From contig JAIPEP010000008.1 of NCBI GenBank assembly GCA_021737085.1, positions 1-40,916 of the forward strand: a stretch of DNA of 40,916 nucleotides, read 5' to 3'. Of the stretch, positions 32,658 through 40,842 are shown in pieces. The number at the start of each line of letters is the position of its first letter. The first letter of the stretch is position 1. Source of the stretch: Desulfohalobiaceae bacterium. GTDB lineage: Bacteria; Desulfobacterota; Desulfovibrionia; Desulfovibrionales; Desulfothermaceae. The position numbers and the translations under genes are program-made. Below the pieces are notes generated by a model, which made no database searches, was not told where the DNA came from, and saw only the letters and a program-made list of their open reading frames with translations.

Positions 32658-33350
32658 ATGACGCAAGAAAGCCTCTCCCTGCCGGAAAAAACAGAACTGA
32701 CAAGGGCCCGGCTCCAAGACATCGCAAGGGAGTACGACCCTGGTTTTGTTTTTGTGGCCTGGACCGGGGGGAAGGACTCCACTGTGGTCCTATGGCTGTG
32801 GCGAATGGTTCTCAGGGAGGTTTTTGCGGAAAGCGGACCTGCAGCGCGCGCTCTCCGGCTGGAGACCGGCTTGGATTTTCCCGAGATTTATAAATTTTGC
32901 CATGATCTGGTTCGGCAGTGGGGCATCAAGGAAGTGCGCGCCGGGCCCATTCCAGAGGATATGCCCATTGAGCCCGGCTTGGATCCTGTTACCTGCTGCC
33001 GCCTGCTCAAGATCAAACCTCTGAGCAGGGCTGTGACGGAGCAAGGTGTGGAGGTCCTTGTAACCGGGCTACGGCGGGATGAGCATCCCGGCAGGGATAA
33101 TCGCAGCCTGCGGGAACACAGACAGGATCCGCGATACCTTCAGCTCAATCCCATCCTGGAGTGGACAGAAATAGACGTCTGGTCCTTTATCCTGGCCGAA
33201 TCACTTCCCTATTGTTCCCTGTACGAGCTTGGCTATCGCTCCCTGGACTGCCGTCCCTGCACTGAACAAAGCGAACTGGGAGAGCGCGGCGGCAGAAACC
33301 AGGACAAGGAGAGGCAGATGGAGCTGTTGCGCAGCCTGGGATATTTTTGA
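32658..33350 (+). CDS. PP-loop ATP pyrophosphatase of the PAPS reductase/CysD superfamily
   Basis: About 230 residues from the ATG at 32658, or 241 from a TTG at 32625. The PP-loop is FVAWTGGKDSTVVL. The C-terminal end has RSLDCRPCTEQSELGERGGR, as in PAPS reductase and sulfate adenylyltransferase small-subunit relatives. The ECGxH catalytic motif of true PAPS reductase is absent, so a reductase role is unlikely. Possible roles include adenylylation of sulfate or a related thiol or nucleotide chemistry; the substrate is not readable. It has core-like GC content and follows the PagL-like gene closely. Confidence 0.8.
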   Translation: MTQESLSLPEKTELTRARLQDIAREYDPGFVFVAWTGGKDSTVVLWLWRMVLREVFAESGPAARALRLETGLDFPEIYKFCHDLVRQWGIKEVRAGPIPEDMPIEPGLDPVTCCRLLKIKPLSRAVTEQGVEVLVTGLRRDEHPGRDNRSLREHRQDPRYLQLNPILEWTEIDVWSFILAESLPYCSLYELGYRSLDCRPCTEQSELGERGGRNQDKERQMELLRSLGYF

Positions 33351-33424
33351 GTCCTTGCCCAAAAGGTTATCTTTTTTGTATGAAATTGTCTCGAACCTAC
33401 TGAATTACTTGATAAGATTGAAAG

Positions 33425-33688
33425 GGAGCCTATCCGGGGAGAGGGCTGTAAGCGCGGGTTTCATCCCATCCTACAAATGCAGGGTATAGCAACATCCAAG
33501 CGGATCCACTCCCGAGCCACCAGTGAACAAAGGCACAATTTTCCGTAAGGCAAGCCCTGGAAAATAGGGGCACGAGCTCGGGACTCATGCACTCTACTTC
33601 AAAGCCCCGATCTATATGAAACCCAGTGAACACATGCACCCATTCAAAGAATGGGTGCAGAGTGAAGCGCTCTCCCCGGATAGGCTCC
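33425..33688. repeat. Nested palindromic element (MITE- or REP-like)
   Basis: Perfect 19-bp terminal inverted repeats (33425-33443 and 33670-33688, ggagcctatccggggagag). Inside, gggtttcat (33456-33464) pairs with atgaaaccc (33616-33624), a further pair around cccgag/ctcggg and attttcc/ggaaaat lies in the centre, and an off-centre hairpin tgcacccattc/gaatgggtgca (33635-33659) sits near the right end. The core word tgcaccca/tgggtgca is shared with the element at 228-424. A 69-residue minus-strand frame inside it is not thought to be a real gene. It separates the PP-loop gene from the dehydrogenase gene. Confidence 0.78.
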
Positions 33689-33758
33689 GGGCATTTTCAT
33701 GCTTGGTTGTACCTGCGTTAGCGCAGGCATGAGGGTTATTGACCCTAAGGGAGGAGCT

Positions 33759-34715
33759 ATGCGCATTGTCGTCCTGGACGGATACACTATGAATCCCGGT
33801 GACTTGAGCTGGCAGCCGCTATATGATCTCGGCGAATGCACCATTTATGACAGAAGCACCGCGGAGCAGGTTGTGGAAAGGGCGGCTGGGGCGCAGATAG
33901 TCTTGACCAATAAGACCCCGATTTCTGCCCGGCACCTGGATGAGCTGGAGGGGCTCCAGTACATCGGTATGCTCTCCACGGGGTACGATGTAGTGGATGT
34001 GCATGCGGCAGCGCGAAAAAACATTCCTGTCACCAATGTCCCTGGCTACGCCACGGACTCAGTAGCCCAGATGGTCCTGGCCCATCTGCTGCATTTCACC
34101 CAGCACGCGGCGCATCACAGCCAAGGCGTCCGCCGGGGTGAGTGGAGCGCTCGCAGCGATTTCTGCTACTGGGACCTGCCCCTGGTCGAGCTCCGCGGCA
34201 TGACCTTCGGAGTAGTGGGGCTGGGGAGGATCGGCTCTCGCGTGGCGGATCTGGCCCGTACCCTGGGCATGCGGGTTCTGGCCCACACCCTGTCCGGAAA
34301 GAGCACTGTTCCGGAGGGGGTAGAGCTAACGGATCTGGAAACTTTATTGCGGGAGAGCGACGTGGTCAGCCTGCACTGCAAGCTCTCCGAAAAGAGCAGA
34401 GAACTGATCGACGCCAAGCGGCTAGCCCTTATGAAGGATTCGGCCCTGCTCATTAATACCTCCCGCGGACCGCTGGTGCAGGAGCAGGCCCTGGCAGACG
34501 CCTTGAACGAGGGACGTTTGGCCGGTGCCGGGATGGATGTTATGTCCCGTGAGCCTCCGGCCCCGGACAATCCCCTGCTGACAGCAAAGAACTGTCTCAT
34601 CACCCCTCACATCAGCTGGGCCACCACCGCGGCCAGGCAGAGGCTCTTGCAAGGGGTTGCGGAGAACATTCGCCGTTTTTTACAGAGCGATCCCGTCCAT
34701 GTGGTCAATGCATAG
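33759..34715 (+). CDS. D-2-hydroxyacid dehydrogenase (hydroxypyruvate/glycerate dehydrogenase type)
   Basis: 318 residues. NAD binding is shown by FGVVGLGRIGSRVADLA. The catalytic residues are the Arg in NTSRGPLVQEQAL, the Glu in DVMSREPP and the His in CLITPHISWAT. The start MRIVVLDGYTMNPGDLSW resembles glycerate dehydrogenase (HprA-like) proteins. The likely reaction is reduction of hydroxypyruvate or glyoxylate with NADH. The ATG 33759 has gggaggag upstream; the reading frame continues upstream to 33699 but without a ribosome binding site. Confidence 0.92.
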   Translation: MRIVVLDGYTMNPGDLSWQPLYDLGECTIYDRSTAEQVVERAAGAQIVLTNKTPISARHLDELEGLQYIGMLSTGYDVVDVHAAARKNIPVTNVPGYATDSVAQMVLAHLLHFTQHAAHHSQGVRRGEWSARSDFCYWDLPLVELRGMTFGVVGLGRIGSRVADLARTLGMRVLAHTLSGKSTVPEGVELTDLETLLRESDVVSLHCKLSEKSRELIDAKRLALMKDSALLINTSRGPLVQEQALADALNEGRLAGAGMDVMSREPPAPDNPLLTAKNCLITPHISWATTAARQRLLQGVAENIRRFLQSDPVHVVNA

Positions 34716-34867
34716 GACAGTCTGCTCTTGCGGATTTTCCGGCCTGTTGCGAAACCGACACGCAAAGCGGGCAAGAATTTGGTGTTTCCCTTCCCTGTTG
34801 CCATGGCGGCAACGCGGAAAAGGCCGCCTGTGCTCCTCTGAAAATATCAGCCCGGGATAGGCGGTAA

Positions 34868-35416
34868 ATGCGCAAAATCTACCTCATTATGGGTCTGGCC
34901 TGTCTTGGCCTCGGCGTGCTGGCCGGGGCACAGGGGGGAGTTGAGCGATTGCTCCTGGGGCTGTATCAGGGGTTCTCCATGCTCCTGCGCCTGAGCCCTT
35001 TGCTGCTTCTGGCCTTTGCCACCGCGGGTCTGATGACAGTGCTCATCCCCGAGGAAAAGGTCTCGCGCTGGCTGGGTCAGGAATCGGGATGGAAGGGGCT
35101 TCTTCTGGGAGGCCTTGCCGGAGCCCTGGTTCCCGGAGGTCCGTTCATTTATTTCCCCATAGCGGCCTCCTTTCTGGTTTCCGGAGCGGAGATCGGGACA
35201 GTGGTCTGCTTTGTGACAGCGAAGAACCTTTGGAGCCTTAGCAGACTGCCTATCGAGATAGCCTTGCTAGGGGTGGAGCTGACATTTATACGCTACGCCG
35301 CGACTGCGGTATTCCCCCCGCTGGTCGGGCTTGCCGCTAATCAGCTCTTTAGCGGTTCCATTGAGTCCATCCGTCGGGAAATTCTCGAATTGCAGGGACG
35401 TCGCCGCAAGAAGTAG
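34868..35416 (+). CDS. Permease half-protein, first of a tandem pair
   Basis: 182 residues with about five membrane helices. Key motif: RWLGQESGWKGLLLG then GALVPGGPFIYFPIAASFL. The next gene has the same motif (SWLGQGSGWQGILLG, SLIPGGPYAAFPVIAG). The pair resembles the two halves of a YraQ/DUF318-type permease, possibly assembling as a heterodimer. The substrate is unknown; arsenical or metal export has been proposed for some family members. A basic C-terminal tail (LQGRRRKK) follows. The two genes are separated by 15 bases. Confidence 0.75.
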   Translation: MRKIYLIMGLACLGLGVLAGAQGGVERLLLGLYQGFSMLLRLSPLLLLAFATAGLMTVLIPEEKVSRWLGQESGWKGLLLGGLAGALVPGGPFIYFPIAASFLVSGAEIGTVVCFVTAKNLWSLSRLPIEIALLGVELTFIRYAATAVFPPLVGLAANQLFSGSIESIRREILELQGRRRKK

Positions 35417-35431
35417 ACGGAGGGGAAAAGC

Positions 35432-35929
35432 GTGGAGCTGTTGCCTGCTATCGCTCTGCTACTGCTTATGAGCGGGTCTTTGTTCCTCATCGGCGTGAAG
35501 CGCGGGGACAAAAGCCATATTCAGGGTCTATGGACCGGAGGGAGGATGTTCGTCAGCCTCCTTCCCCTTTTGCTTTTGGCTTTCACATTGGCCGGACTGA
35601 TCCAGGTCGTAGTGTCCCCAGAGCTTATCCGTTCCTGGTTGGGCCAAGGATCGGGCTGGCAAGGAATCCTCCTGGGGGTCGCCTGTGGCAGCCTGATCCC
35701 GGGAGGCCCCTACGCAGCTTTTCCCGTTATTGCAGGGGTCTACCAAGCAGGAGCTGGGACGGGCGCGGCTGTGGCTATGATCAGCGGTTGGACACTCCTG
35801 GGCGTGCTCCAGATAATCATGGGGGTCGCCTTCATCGGGGTCCGCTTTACGCTGATCCGCACCCTTATCGTGCTTTTCCTCCCTATTTTGGCTGGATTTA
35901 TAGTCCTGGGCTGGGGGAGCCTCTGGTAG
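35432..35929 (+). CDS. Permease half-protein, second of a tandem pair
   Basis: 165 residues, about five membrane helices, starting from GTG 35432 with ggggaaaagc upstream. It shares the GQGSGWQG and IPGGPYAAFP motifs with the preceding protein, showing an internal-duplication relationship. The N-terminal segment has the loop KRGDKSHIQG. Neither protein alone is the length of the full permease (about 300 or more residues), so a heteromer is likely. No accessory or redox partner is encoded nearby. Confidence 0.75.
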   Translation: MELLPAIALLLLMSGSLFLIGVKRGDKSHIQGLWTGGRMFVSLLPLLLLAFTLAGLIQVVVSPELIRSWLGQGSGWQGILLGVACGSLIPGGPYAAFPVIAGVYQAGAGTGAAVAMISGWTLLGVLQIIMGVAFIGVRFTLIRTLIVLFLPILAGFIVLGWGSLW

Positions 35930-36048
35930 AGGGCAGGAAGAGAGTTATTGTATTAAGCGGTTTTCAGGGAACTAGCCCAGTGCCTGTTCCGTGGGGCCTG
36001 ATGAATGCCGGGTAGAGCGGTTTCGAGAGCTCGGAAAAGGAGGACGAG

Positions 36049-36897
36049 GTGAGCAGGGGCAGTCCCCGAGAGACCAATCCGCACAGCGTGCTTGACAGCC
36101 AGGTCGGGTGCGGACGTGTCGGCGTCCTCGACTCAGGTATTGGCGGGGTCTCCGTGCTCCGAGCCATCCATAGCAGGTTCCCCCATCTGGATCTTATCTA
36201 TGTGGCGGATACAGGGCATGCCCCGTACGGTTGCCTGCGGGCCGCGGATATCAGGCAAAGGTCACGCCGCATAACGGAGTTCCTTTTCCGACAGGGGGCC
36301 GACGCAGTGGTTCTGGCCTGCAACACGGCCACTGCCACGACAATCCACAGTCTGCGACGAATATTCTTCCGGCCCATAGTGGGCATGGAGCCGGCGATCA
36401 AACCGGCTCTTAGCCTGACCCGGACAGGCCGGATCGGGATACTGGCCACCGAGAACACGCTGGGCAGCTTCCGCTTCCGGGAACTCCTCCTCCGCTGGAG
36501 CGGCTGTGCGGAGATCCTGCCTCAGCCCTGCCCAGATCTGGTCCTGGAAGTGGAGCAGGGCAATTGGGACGGGGCAAGGATCCGCTCCCTGCTTAGCTCC
36601 TATATAGATCCCTTGCTCAAACAGGGGACAGACGTCCTGGTCCTGGGCTGCACGCACTATCATTTCCTGCGGCCCTTGCTTGGCCAGATCGCAGGTCCAG
36701 ATATAGCTGTCCTGGACGCCTCCTATCCAGTGGCGAGACAGTTGGGCCGGGTCTTGTCCCAAGAGACGCCACCCTCTCCAAGGCATGCCAGCCGCGGGAC
36801 GGTTCGTTTTTGGACAAGTGGAGACACGGAATTTTTCCGCAAGCAGCTAGACTGGATCTGGGAGTCAGGATCGCAGATAGAGAAACTTCCAGTATGA
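36049..36897 (+). CDS. murI: Glutamate racemase
   Basis: 282 residues. It interconverts L- and D-glutamate for peptidoglycan. The two catalytic cysteines are C91 (LACNTATATTIH) and C201 (LGCTHYHFL); the conserved Asp is D28 in VLDSGIGG. It carries an N-terminal extension of about 22 residues before the conserved start. GTG at 36049 has aaaggagg 5 bases upstream, which fixes the start. It is on the same strand as the permease pair but 119 bases away. Confidence 0.95.
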   Translation: MSRGSPRETNPHSVLDSQVGCGRVGVLDSGIGGVSVLRAIHSRFPHLDLIYVADTGHAPYGCLRAADIRQRSRRITEFLFRQGADAVVLACNTATATTIHSLRRIFFRPIVGMEPAIKPALSLTRTGRIGILATENTLGSFRFRELLLRWSGCAEILPQPCPDLVLEVEQGNWDGARIRSLLSSYIDPLLKQGTDVLVLGCTHYHFLRPLLGQIAGPDIAVLDASYPVARQLGRVLSQETPPSPRHASRGTVRFWTSGDTEFFRKQLDWIWESGSQIEKLPV

Positions 36898-37166
36898 AAC
36901 CTTGAGGCGGTTGAGCTACATCCCTGTCTTTCTGCCGGCTGCCTCTTGGAAAGTAAACAAGACCGCTAGCAGGCGGGAGTTTCGTCCGGAGCGACTATGG
37001 AAAGAAATCTTTCCCGCTGCCTTGTTCCGGCGCTTAATAAATGCTAAAAAAGTGAACAAAAGAATAAGTGTGTAGGTAAGAATCCATACAGGGCCTCGTC
37101 TTATCGGTCTGACGCATGGGCTGAGCGCTGCAGACGGGCATGACTGAGAAGGTCAAGGAGGCGGTT

Positions 37167-38021
37167 ATGGCCGGGATTAAAGTCGTGACCGACAGCACAT
37201 CGGATCTTCCCGCTGACCTGATTTCCCAGCTGGATATCGAGGTGCTGCCGATAAACATCGTCCTCGACGGAAAGACCTACCGCGATGAGGTGGACATCAC
37301 CAGCGACACTTTTTACCGTAACATAGACAGCTACTCCAATGTATACTCCCGCGAGATATACTATACTGACTACGCTTATACATACAAAAGCCTGGTTCGC
37401 CGTCACGACCACTTGCTCATCATCCACTGCTCTAAGCATGTAAGCCCCACGTACGACAATGCCGTTAAGGTGCACGAGGACTTCTACAACACCCACGAAT
37501 GCAAGGTTTCCCTGTTCGATTCCGGCCAGTGCGGACTGGGCCTGGGTCTTCTGGTTATCGAAGCTGCCAAGGCGGTTCAGGCGGGATATAGTTTTACCCA
37601 GGTGAACGACTTGGTGAGAAAACGCAGGGACAAGATCTCCTCTTTTTTTTACGTTCCCTCCTTGAAATATCTGCGCAAAGGCCGCAAAATCAGTGGCCTG
37701 AAGTCGGCCCTGGGCTCGGCCATGCGGATACGGCCCATATTAACCTTCAATCAGGGGCATATTACATTAACTAGTCGCCTGACCGGGGAACATCATGAAA
37801 TGGGCGAGAAGTTCCTGGAACTTATCCGTAATGATCTCGGCGAAGAAGAGATCGTCAATCTGGGAATCGCCCATGCGCTAGCACCGAAGATGGGCGAAGA
37901 GATGAGGGATCTGATGCTTGAGAACTTCCCCTGTAACAATGTATACCAGTCCTATGTGGGCACTCCTGTGGGGTTAAACACAGGGCCCGGGGCCGTGGGT
38001 GTTTTTTACACACGCAAATAG
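37167..38021 (+). CDS. DegV-family fatty-acid binding protein
   Basis: 284 residues. It starts MAGIKVVTDSTSDLPADL, the standard DegV start, with LLIIHCSKHVSPTYDNAV and SSFFYVPSLKYLRKGRKISG, then LKSALGSAMRIRPILTF and TGPGAVGVFY near the end. DegV proteins bind long-chain fatty acids, and in Firmicutes act with fatty acid kinase; whether that applies here is unknown, and no FakA gene is adjacent. I prefer ATG 37167, which has aaggagg upstream; an ATG at 37140 is in frame but poorly placed. Confidence 0.9.
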   Translation: MAGIKVVTDSTSDLPADLISQLDIEVLPINIVLDGKTYRDEVDITSDTFYRNIDSYSNVYSREIYYTDYAYTYKSLVRRHDHLLIIHCSKHVSPTYDNAVKVHEDFYNTHECKVSLFDSGQCGLGLGLLVIEAAKAVQAGYSFTQVNDLVRKRRDKISSFFYVPSLKYLRKGRKISGLKSALGSAMRIRPILTFNQGHITLTSRLTGEHHEMGEKFLELIRNDLGEEEIVNLGIAHALAPKMGEEMRDLMLENFPCNNVYQSYVGTPVGLNTGPGAVGVFYTRK

Positions 38022-38097
38022 CCCAACAGAAAAATCCTTCGACTGTCTAGATTCCCGCCGGGGACTAAGTAGCACATTCTATGCAAATGCGCTAACC

Positions 38098-38241
38098 CTA
38101 CTCACTGTCTTTATCCTTGGGTTGCAAACTGCAACTGTCTTTGTCCGGGCCTCAACCCTTGATACCCAGTTTGGGCAGGACCACCTTGACCAGCAGCAGC
38201 CATGCCCCCAGGACAATAGCTAGAGTGATAAACGGTTCCAT
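38098..38241 (-). CDS. Candidate small membrane-anchored selenoprotein (in-frame TGA)
   Basis: Not recognised by name. ATG 38241 is preceded by agggaggaagga, a strong ribosome binding site, 22 bases after purC. The frame encodes a single helix (ITLAIVLGAWLLLVKVV) then LPKLGIKG and an in-frame TGA at 38152-38154. Reading TGA as selenocysteine, the frame goes on GPDKDSCSLQPKDKDSE to a TAG at 38098, giving 47 residues with a Cys 7 residues after the Sec. A hairpin lies 16 bases after the TGA: gttgca/tgcaac with loop gtt, at 38121-38135. Placement and the leading G of the loop fit bacterial SECIS elements. If TGA is a plain stop, the product is a 29-residue membrane peptide. Its partner and function are unknown. 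Confidence 0.65.
38121..38135 (-). promoter_or_regulatory. SECIS-like hairpin
   Basis: On the minus strand gttgca, loop gtt, tgcaac form a perfect 6-bp stem. The loop starts 23 bases after the TGA and begins with G. Bacterial SECIS apical loops lie within about 16-37 bases of the UGA and need a G early in the loop. The word ggttgcaggtctgcacc of the E. coli fdhF SECIS is similar. Confidence 0.55.
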
Positions 38242-38263
38242 TCCTTCCTCCCTATTTCAGGGG

Positions 38264-39154
38264 TTATTCTATTTCCTTGCCTGTTAAGCGCCTGTAGGCC
38301 TCTATATATTTCTCGGTAGTGGTCCGGATTACCTCCTCGGGTAGTTGTGGCGGATCCGTGGACATATCCCAATTGGCCCGCAGCCAATCCCGCAGGTACT
38401 GCTTGTCGAAGCTGGGCTGTGCCTGGCCCGGCTGGTAGCGGTCCATGGGCCAGAAGCGGGAGGAGTCAGGGGTCAGGACCTCGTCGATCAGCAAGGGTTG
38501 GTCCTGGAGCAGGCCGAATTCGAATTTAGTGTCCGCTATGATGATACCTCCCTGCTCGGCAAGGGCGCTTCCCCTGCGGTATAGGTACAGGGAAGCGGCT
38601 TGTATCTCCTCGAAGACGGCGTTTCCCAGAGTCTGCCTGGATTCCTCCAGGGAAATGTTCTCGTCGTGCCCCCCGGCCTCCGCCTTGGTGGAGGGGGTGA
38701 ACAGCGGCCTGGGGAGCCGGTCCGATTCCCGCAGTCCTGTTGGCAGATCGATGCCGCATACGCTGCCGCTCGCCTGGTAGTCCTTCCAGCCGGAGCCGCT
38801 GATAAAGCCGCGCACAATGCACTCCACCGGCAAAGGACTGGTTTTGCGCGCAATGACCGCCCGTCCTCGCAGCATGTCTTCATAGGGGCGCAGCTTAGCT
38901 GGGAACTGGTCCGGGTCCGTCTCTAGAAGGTGATTGGCCACCCTGTCGCGGAAAGCCTCCATCCAGTGGATGGTGAGCTTATTCAGGACCACCCCCTTGT
39001 AGGGGATGGGATCGGGCAGGATCACATCGAAGGCGGACATGCGGTCCGTGGTTACTATCAGGAGGGTGTCCTCATCCACCTGGTAGATGTCCCTGACCTT
39101 GCCCCTGGCCAGGAGAGGATATCCCTCGATCTCGGTTTTGGTCACGGTCTGCAT
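38264..39154 (-). CDS. purC: Phosphoribosylaminoimidazole-succinocarboxamide synthase
   Basis: 296 residues, the longer form of SAICAR synthetase. It joins CAIR and aspartate in purine synthesis using ATP. Signatures include LLARGKVRDIYQVDEDTLLI, VLNKLTIHWMEAF, SPLPVECIVRGFISGSGWKD, IIIADTKFEFGLL and LIDEVLTPDSSRFWP. It lies 38 bases after hisD and 22 bases before the candidate selenoprotein; all three run the same way. Confidence 0.96.
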   Translation of the reverse strand: MQTVTKTEIEGYPLLARGKVRDIYQVDEDTLLIVTTDRMSAFDVILPDPIPYKGVVLNKLTIHWMEAFRDRVANHLLETDPDQFPAKLRPYEDMLRGRAVIARKTSPLPVECIVRGFISGSGWKDYQASGSVCGIDLPTGLRESDRLPRPLFTPSTKAEAGGHDENISLEESRQTLGNAVFEEIQAASLYLYRRGSALAEQGGIIIADTKFEFGLLQDQPLLIDEVLTPDSSRFWPMDRYQPGQAQPSFDKQYLRDWLRANWDMSTDPPQLPEEVIRTTTEKYIEAYRRLTGKEIE

Positions 39155-39192
39155 AGGAGCATCCTTTTTTCGAACAGTATATGCTAGGCGCT

Positions 39193-40521
39193 TTAGCTCG
39201 TGCCCTCGTTCTCTTTGCGGGAGGCTCGCAAGAGCGCGCTGCGGGCGTGGGCTTCAAGGCCCTCCAGTCGAGCCAGATGGCTGATGGTTGCTGCGTTTTG
39301 CTCCATATACTCCCGTGTGGCGGTAATGAGGTTGCTGCGCTTGCAGAAGCTGTCCACGCTGAGCCCGGAAGCGAAACGTGCCCCTCCAGCTGTGGGCAGA
39401 ACGTGATTGGGTCCGGCGAAATAATCACCCAGGGCTTCCGGGGTGGCGTGGCCTAGAAAAACCGCACCCGCATTTTGCACCCTGTCCAGCCATTCCCACG
39501 GGTCCTGTAGGCAGAGCTCCAGGTGTTCCGGCGCGATCCGATTAATCAGGTCCAGGCCGGAAGCGGTGTCCGGCACAGAGATCAGGGCGCCCCAATTGCG
39601 CAAGGCGGCGCTTGCGGTTTGTTTCCGTGGCAAGGACTCCAGGTGTTCTTGCAGAGCCTTTTCTACACGGGCAAGCAAATCCGGGCTGCTGGAAAAGAGC
39701 AGGGCGCAGGCCTGCTCGTCGTGCTCTGCCTGGGAAAGGAGGTCCGCGGCCAGGAAATCCGGGTCCGCGGACTCGTCCGCGATTATGGCTATCTCGCTTG
39801 GCCCGGCCAAGAGATCAATACCCACCCTGCCGTGGAGTAGCTTTTTGGCCAGAGTGACATAGATATTGCCCGGCCCGGCTATGCAGTCAACCTGGGGCAG
39901 GGTTTCCGTGCCCAGGGCCAGCCCGGCCACGGCCCAGGCGCTGCCCACTGCGTATATCTCGCGGATTCCCAGGAGGTCGGCTGCCGCGAGGGTATAAACA
40001 TTAATCCCGCCGTCAGCAGCCGGGGGAGTGACCAGGCAGATTCGCCTTACCCCGGCTATCTGGGCTGGTATGGCGTTCATGAGCAGGCTGGAGACAAGGG
40101 GCGTATCCCCTGAACTCCCGCCTGGTATGTAGAGTCCGGCACTGGGCACTGGCCTATGCAGCTGCCCGGTGATCAGCCCCTTACTGCCGGTATCCATCCA
40201 GGAGGTGCGCTGCTGATGCCCATGAAAGGAGCGGATGTTTTCCATGGCCCGGCAAATAACCTCTCGATCCGCTGGGTCTATGGATTCAGCTGCGCCATGT
40301 ACGCGGTCCTCGGTCACTCGTAGCAAGTCCGTGGAAAAAAAGGAGCAATCGAATCGAGAGGTGTAGTCCACTAGGGCATCGTCGCCGCGAACTGCCACCG
40401 CATCGATTATGTCCCGGACCTGATCTTCCAGGGAAGGGTCCAATGAAGAGCGGCTGCTAAGCCAATCGTAGACTCTGTCCTGTTCTTCGCCGGAAAAACA
40501 GGACAATTTGTTTATGGACAT
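39193..40521 (-). CDS. hisD: Histidinol dehydrogenase
   Basis: 442 residues. It performs the last two steps of histidine synthesis, oxidising histidinol to histidine with NAD and zinc. Family marks are GSSGDTPLVSSLLMNAIPAQ, AVAGLALGTETLPQVDCIAG, DLLSQAEHDEQACALL (zinc His), RIAPEHLELCLQ, and FAGPNHVLPTAGGARFASG. I take ATG 40521 (MSINKLSCFSGEE); the frame is open for 50 more codons upstream, but these look non-coding. It is the first gene of the minus-strand hisD-purC-selenoprotein unit and diverges from the rRNA operon. Confidence 0.95.
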   Translation of the reverse strand: MSINKLSCFSGEEQDRVYDWLSSRSSLDPSLEDQVRDIIDAVAVRGDDALVDYTSRFDCSFFSTDLLRVTEDRVHGAAESIDPADREVICRAMENIRSFHGHQQRTSWMDTGSKGLITGQLHRPVPSAGLYIPGGSSGDTPLVSSLLMNAIPAQIAGVRRICLVTPPAADGGINVYTLAAADLLGIREIYAVGSAWAVAGLALGTETLPQVDCIAGPGNIYVTLAKKLLHGRVGIDLLAGPSEIAIIADESADPDFLAADLLSQAEHDEQACALLFSSSPDLLARVEKALQEHLESLPRKQTASAALRNWGALISVPDTASGLDLINRIAPEHLELCLQDPWEWLDRVQNAGAVFLGHATPEALGDYFAGPNHVLPTAGGARFASGLSVDSFCKRSNLITATREYMEQNAATISHLARLEGLEAHARSALLRASRKENEGTS

Positions 40522-40842
40522 AAACCGGACCTTGTGATTCATAAGAATAAATTGTACATAATATGATTCAGACACCTTGTCAAAACGAGCAGGCTTCCCA
40601 GTCACAGTGCCCGGAAATTCGGGACCCCGATTTTCTTCGCATCCCTGAGCGATGGCTCCTTGACCAAGCACACGATTTGAAGTATATGATTACTTTGCTT
40701 CACTCGTCTAGGTGGTCTTTTAATTAGCTCCCGCTGCTTTAGGAGCCCTTGACAAGCCGAGCAAATTTGCTAAATTATTCAGTTCCGGTCATTGACAACT
40801 AGATAGTGAGTTGGGCGCAGAAGCACGCAGTATCACAGGATT
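40522..40842. other. Divergent intergenic region between hisD and rRNA operon
   Basis: Holds the rRNA promoter (40749-40776) and, by position, the hisD promoter on the minus strand, which I could not identify. A second ttgaca word at 40792-40797 lies in the rRNA leader; no -10 is at the right distance. Confidence 0.5.
40749..40776 (+). promoter_or_regulatory. Sigma-70 promoter of the rRNA operon
   Basis: A perfect -35 box TTGACA (40749-40754) and a -10 box TAAATT (40771-40776) with a 16-base spacer, about 65 bases upstream of the 16S 5' end. Confidence 0.7.

Noticed and set aside
33430-33639. 69-residue minus-strand frame inside the palindromic element
   Set aside because: It is contained in a nested inverted repeat, has no ribosome binding site, and is better explained as part of a non-coding repeat.
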